Positions 4,842-7,503 of a stretch of DNA of 7,503 nt are shown here, in pieces (position 1 is the stretch's first letter; every line of letters starts with the position of its first letter). Under the pieces are notes generated by a model. That model was not told the DNA's origin and did not search any database. It saw only the letters and a program-made list of their open reading frames with translations. Source of the DNA: Chloroflexota bacterium (GTDB lineage Bacteria; Chloroflexota; Anaerolineae; UBA1429); contig JAAZBY010000526.1 of the NCBI GenBank assembly GCA_012513595.1, positions 1 to 7,503 of the forward strand, in the 5' to 3' direction. The position numbers were made by a program, and so were the translations under genes.

Positions 4842-6734
4842 GTGCAACTGGATATCGATAGGCTCGCCGCGCTCCTGGCGCGGGTGCAAAAGCCCGCCCG
4901 CTACGCCGGGCAGGAGTGGAACAGCGTCACCAAGGACTGGGCCGGGGTCCGCGTGTCGCTGGGCCTCGCTTACCCGGATCTCTACGAGATCGGCATGTCC
5001 AACCTGGGGCTGGGCATCCTCTATGACCTGGTGAACCGCCGAACGGACCTCGTGGCGGAGAGGATCTATGCGCCCTGGGACGACATGGAAGCCCTCATGC
5101 GCGCCGAGGACGTGCCGCTGTTCTCCCTCGAGACGCGCCGCACCCTGGACGAGTTCGACGTCATCGGCTTTAGCCTGCAGTACGAACTGAACTACACCAA
5201 CGTCCTGAACATGCTCGACCTGGCCGGTCTGCCCGTCTGGGCGGCGGAACGCACCGCCGCGATGCCGCTGATCATCGGCGGCGGCAGCTGCGCCTACAAC
5301 GCCGAGCCCCTGGCCCCCTTCTTTGACGCGCTCGTCATTGGTGAGGGCGAGGAGGTGTTGCTCGAACTCCTGGACGTCGTGGGCCAGTGGAAGGCTGAGG
5401 GCGGCCCCGGGCAGCCCGAGGGCCGCGCGGCGCTGCTCACCCGCCTGGCCCGCCTTGGCGGCGTCTACGTGCCAAGCAAGTACGAGGCACATTACAGCAC
5501 AGACGGCCGGCTGACCGGCGCAGACGGCCGGCTGACCGGCACGGTGCCCATCGAACAGGGCGTGCCGGCGCGGGTGACCAAGCGTATTGTGCGGACGCTG
5601 GGCCCAGTGCCCACGCGCCCCATCCTCCCCACCATGGAGGTCGTCCACGATCGCGCTATGGTCGAGGTGCAACGCGGCTGCAGCCGGGGCTGCCGTTTCT
5701 GCCAGGCCGGCATCATCTACCGGCCCATCCGCGAACGCCCCGTCGAGGAGACGCTTGACGGCATCGACGCCATCCTGGCCAACAGCGGCCATTCGGAGGT
5801 GTCGCTCGTGTCACTGTCATCGAGCGACCACTCGGGCATCGAGCAGATCATCGAGGGGGCCATGGCCAGGCACCGCGACGACGGCCTATCTGTGTCGCTC
5901 CCGTCGCTGCGCATCGACTCGTTCTCCGTGGCGCTGGCCGACAAGATCCAGACCACGCGCAAGACGGGCTTCACCTTTGCGCCAGAGGCGGGCAGCCAGC
6001 GCCTCCGCGACGTGATCAACAAGGGCGTCACCGAGGAGGACCTCCTGCGCACCGCCGAGGCGGCCTTCCGCAGCGGTTGGAACCGCATCAAACTCTACTT
6101 TATGATCGGGCTGCCCACTGAGACCGACGAGGACGTGCTCGAGATCGCCGGGCTGGTGCGCGACCTGCAGCGCCTGGGCCGTGAGGCGCGCGGCAGAGTA
6201 GTCGACATCAGCGTCAGCGTATCGACCTTTGTGCCCAAGCCGCACACCCCCTTCCAGTGGGTGCCGCTGGCGGCGCGTGAGGACATCGAGCGACGCCAAG
6301 GCCTGCTCCGCGAGCGGATCCGCGGCCGCGGGCTGCGGCTATCCTGGTCCGACTGGGACAGCACCTGGCTCGAGGCGCTCCTGGCCCGCGGAGACCGGCG
6401 CCTGGCTGACGGCATCTACCGCGCCTGGCGGAGCGGGGCCCGCTTTGACGCCTGGAGCGAGCATTTTGACGTGGCCACCTGGCGCCAGGCCGTGGACGAC
6501 GCCGGCCTGGACCCCGACGCGGCGGCGGCCGGCGGCTACGCGCCTGACGCCGCACTGCCCTGGGACGTGATCGACTGCGGCGTCTCCCGGCGTTTCCTCT
6601 GGCGAGAGTACGAGCGCGCCCTGAAGGGTGACCTGTCGCCCGACTGCCGCCGGTCCTGCCACGGCTGCGGCGTGCTGGAGGCGTTTCCTGACGAGCGCGC
6701 CGGGGTGCCGGCCGGGGCCTGGGGGTGTCCATAA
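4842..6734 (+). CDS. TIGR03960-family B12-binding radical SAM protein
   Basis: The protein has 630 residues from GTG 4842. The N-terminal part (about 1-190) is the B12-binding-type domain with KPARYAGQEWNS, YPDLYEIGMSNLGLGILYDL, ERIYAPWDDME, FSLQYELNYTNVLNMLDLAG and IIGGGSCAYNAEPLAPFFD. The radical SAM core carries the cluster motif CSRGCRFC (C280, C284, C287), then SLSSSDHSGI, FTFAPEAGSQRLRDVINKG and KLYFMIGLPTE. The C-terminus has a cysteine-rich DCRRSCHGCGV motif. Enzymes of this superfamily cleave S-adenosylmethionine with a 4Fe-4S cluster; the family's substrate is unknown. A 21-bp in-frame tandem duplication adds seven residues (DGRLTG repeated, residues 221-233) in the linker before the radical SAM core. 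It overlaps or abuts the TIGR03936 gene, its usual partner. Confidence 0.92.
   Translation: MQLDIDRLAALLARVQKPARYAGQEWNSVTKDWAGVRVSLGLAYPDLYEIGMSNLGLGILYDLVNRRTDLVAERIYAPWDDMEALMRAEDVPLFSLETRRTLDEFDVIGFSLQYELNYTNVLNMLDLAGLPVWAAERTAAMPLIIGGGSCAYNAEPLAPFFDALVIGEGEEVLLELLDVVGQWKAEGGPGQPEGRAALLTRLARLGGVYVPSKYEAHYSTDGRLTGADGRLTGTVPIEQGVPARVTKRIVRTLGPVPTRPILPTMEVVHDRAMVEVQRGCSRGCRFCQAGIIYRPIRERPVEETLDGIDAILANSGHSEVSLVSLSSSDHSGIEQIIEGAMARHRDDGLSVSLPSLRIDSFSVALADKIQTTRKTGFTFAPEAGSQRLRDVINKGVTEEDLLRTAEAAFRSGWNRIKLYFMIGLPTETDEDVLEIAGLVRDLQRLGREARGRVVDISVSVSTFVPKPHTPFQWVPLAAREDIERRQGLLRERIRGRGLRLSWSDWDSTWLEALLARGDRRLADGIYRAWRSGARFDAWSEHFDVATWRQAVDDAGLDPDAAAAGGYAPDAALPWDVIDCGVSRRFLWREYERALKGDLSPDCRRSCHGCGVLEAFPDERAGVPAGAWGCP
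5500..5541 (+). repeat. 21-bp tandem duplication inside the radical SAM gene
   Basis: Bases 5500-5519 and 5521-5540 are identical 20-mers set 21 bases apart, so the duplication keeps the frame and encodes DGRLTG twice (residues 221-226 and 228-233). It lies in the linker between the B12-binding domain and the radical SAM core. Perfect identity suggests recent slippage or an assembly artefact. Confidence 0.85.
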
Positions 6735-6736
6735 CT

Positions 6737-7426
6737 ATGCGTACCGATACTGCCCAGCGGCTGCGGCTGACCTTTGGCGTCGAGTGGCCCGTCTGTTACG
6801 CCTCGGTCCTGGACCTGGGGCGCCTGTGGGAGCGGCTGCTCCGCAGGGCGGGGCTGCCGTTGGCCTATACGCAGGGCTTCAACCCCCACCCGCGGATGGC
6901 CTTTGGCATGCCGCTGCCCGTCGGGTATACGAGCGAGTGTGAGCTCGTCGACCTGTTGCTGGCCGAGTGCCTGGAGCCGCACGCCGCCCTGCGGAGCGTG
7001 CGGGCGCAGTGCCCGCCGGGGCTGACCGTCCTGTCTGCCGAGGGCGTCCCGCTAAAAGCCCCCGCTCTGCAGGCGACGATGCGCGAGGCCGAGTACCTCG
7101 TGCGCCTCCGCGCCGAGCGGACGGCGGAGGAGATGACGCAGGCGCTGCGCGCGCTGCTCGAGCGGCCGAACATCCCCCGCGCGCGGCAGCGTAAGGGTCG
7201 CCTACAGGAGTACGACCTGCGCGCGCTGCTCTATGGCGCCACCTACGAGCCCGGGGCCGACGGGCACCACCTATTGCGCCTGCGCATGGCCTGCGGCAGC
7301 CAGGGGGCCGGCCGTCCGGAGGAACTGATCGAGGAACTCGGGCTGGACGCTGCACAGAGCGCGATCCGCCGCATCCGCCTGGTGTGGGACGAAGAGCCAC
7401 GCGCTGGAGAGGAAGGTACCCGATGA
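6737..7426 (+). CDS. TIGR03936/DUF2344 radical SAM-associated protein
   Basis: From ATG 6737 the protein has 229 residues; it starts two bases after the radical SAM stop. An alternative GTG at 6725 would overlap that gene by 10 bp and add MSIT. ATG is preferred because RLRLTF follows at family spacing and a GGGGGTG run lies about 9 bases upstream. The conserved N-terminal block is clear: a Leu/Arg-rich helix LDLGRLWERLLRRAGLPLAY (26-44), then TQGFNPHPRMAFGMPLPVGYTSE (45-67). No cysteine cluster motif is present. The gene nearly always accompanies, or is fused to, TIGR03960-type radical SAM proteins, so it likely works in the same unidentified reaction, but its activity is unknown. Its stop overlaps the HIT gene start (ATGA). 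Confidence 0.88.
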   Translation: MRTDTAQRLRLTFGVEWPVCYASVLDLGRLWERLLRRAGLPLAYTQGFNPHPRMAFGMPLPVGYTSECELVDLLLAECLEPHAALRSVRAQCPPGLTVLSAEGVPLKAPALQATMREAEYLVRLRAERTAEEMTQALRALLERPNIPRARQRKGRLQEYDLRALLYGATYEPGADGHHLLRLRMACGSQGAGRPEELIEELGLDAAQSAIRRIRLVWDEEPRAGEEGTR

Positions 7427-7503
7427 GGCAACTGTGGTCGCCGTGGCGCATGGATTACATCACGGGAGAAAAGCCCGAAGGCTGCATCTTCTGTCGCCTC
7501 CCC
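7423..7503 (+). CDS. HIT-family nucleotide hydrolase/transferase, 3' end outside window
   Basis: Only 27 codons are visible, from ATG 7423, which overlaps the previous stop codon (ATGA) and follows a GAGGAAGG ribosome-binding site. The start LWSPWRMDYI and the GCIFCRL stretch with C21 and C24 are the characteristic N-terminus of HIT-domain Ap4A phosphorylase-like or HIT hydrolase proteins, where the CxxC forms part of a zinc site. The catalytic HxHxH motif would lie beyond the window end. The family is well supported by the N-terminus; enzyme activity cannot be judged from this fragment. Confidence 0.82.
   Translation, partial: MRQLWSPWRMDYITGEKPEGCIFCRLP

Noticed and set aside
4782..5792. 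336-codon open frame on the minus strand across the radical SAM gene
   Set aside because: It is antisense to a clear conserved gene, has low-complexity composition, and no ribosome-binding site or family motif; it is a by-product of high GC.
1..7503. Mobile element, prophage, CRISPR array or defence system
   Set aside because: No transposase, integrase, terminal repeats, spaced repeats or defence domains were seen; all genes fit ordinary chromosomal families.

Overview
The window is GC-rich, densely coded bacterial DNA with short intergenic gaps, 4-bp start/stop overlaps and sigma70-type promoters. The gene families (PIG-L deacetylase, TIGR01906/DUF1461 membrane protein, Rrf2 regulator, TtcA-like PP-loop enzyme, pyruvate-kinase alpha/beta-like protein, TIGR03960 and TIGR03936 pair, HIT protein) look most like a Chloroflexota (Anaerolineae-like) genome. 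That assignment is a judgement from gene content and has not been tested by a search. There are no rRNA or tRNA genes, insertion sequences, prophage genes or CRISPR repeats; this looks like ordinary chromosome.

Layout. (a) Bases 2-2138, plus strand: a PIG-L/LmbE-type deacetylase whose first codons lie before the window, a four-helix DUF1461 membrane protein, and an HD-domain phosphohydrolase joined to it by an ATGA overlap. (b) Bases 2144-2578, minus strand: an Rrf2-family regulator with three cysteines suited to an Fe-S cluster, converging on the HD gene with 5 bp between stop codons. Its promoter (TTGACC-17-TAGAAT) carries an 11-bp palindrome over the -10. (c) Bases 2734-4130, plus strand: a TtcA-type PP-loop tRNA thiolation enzyme and a COG1751-type pyruvate-kinase alpha/beta-like protein, joined by a GTGA overlap, divergent from the regulator and ended by a strong hairpin terminator. 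(d) Bases 4206-4553, minus strand: a small two-helix membrane protein with its own promoter. (e) Bases 4842 to window end, plus strand: a TIGR03960 B12-binding radical SAM protein behind a perfect TATAAT box, its TIGR03936/DUF2344 partner, and the start of a HIT-family nucleotide hydrolase/transferase joined by another ATGA overlap.

How the genes may work together. The most suggestive arrangement is the Rrf2 regulator facing the TtcA-like gene: a probable Fe-S sensor beside an enzyme that probably itself needs an Fe-S cluster, with a conserved gene of unknown function translationally coupled behind it. The ttcA-like promoter also appears to place the transcription start on the start codon, which would make this a leaderless mRNA. 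The radical SAM/DUF2344 pair is a widespread conserved pair whose reaction is not established.
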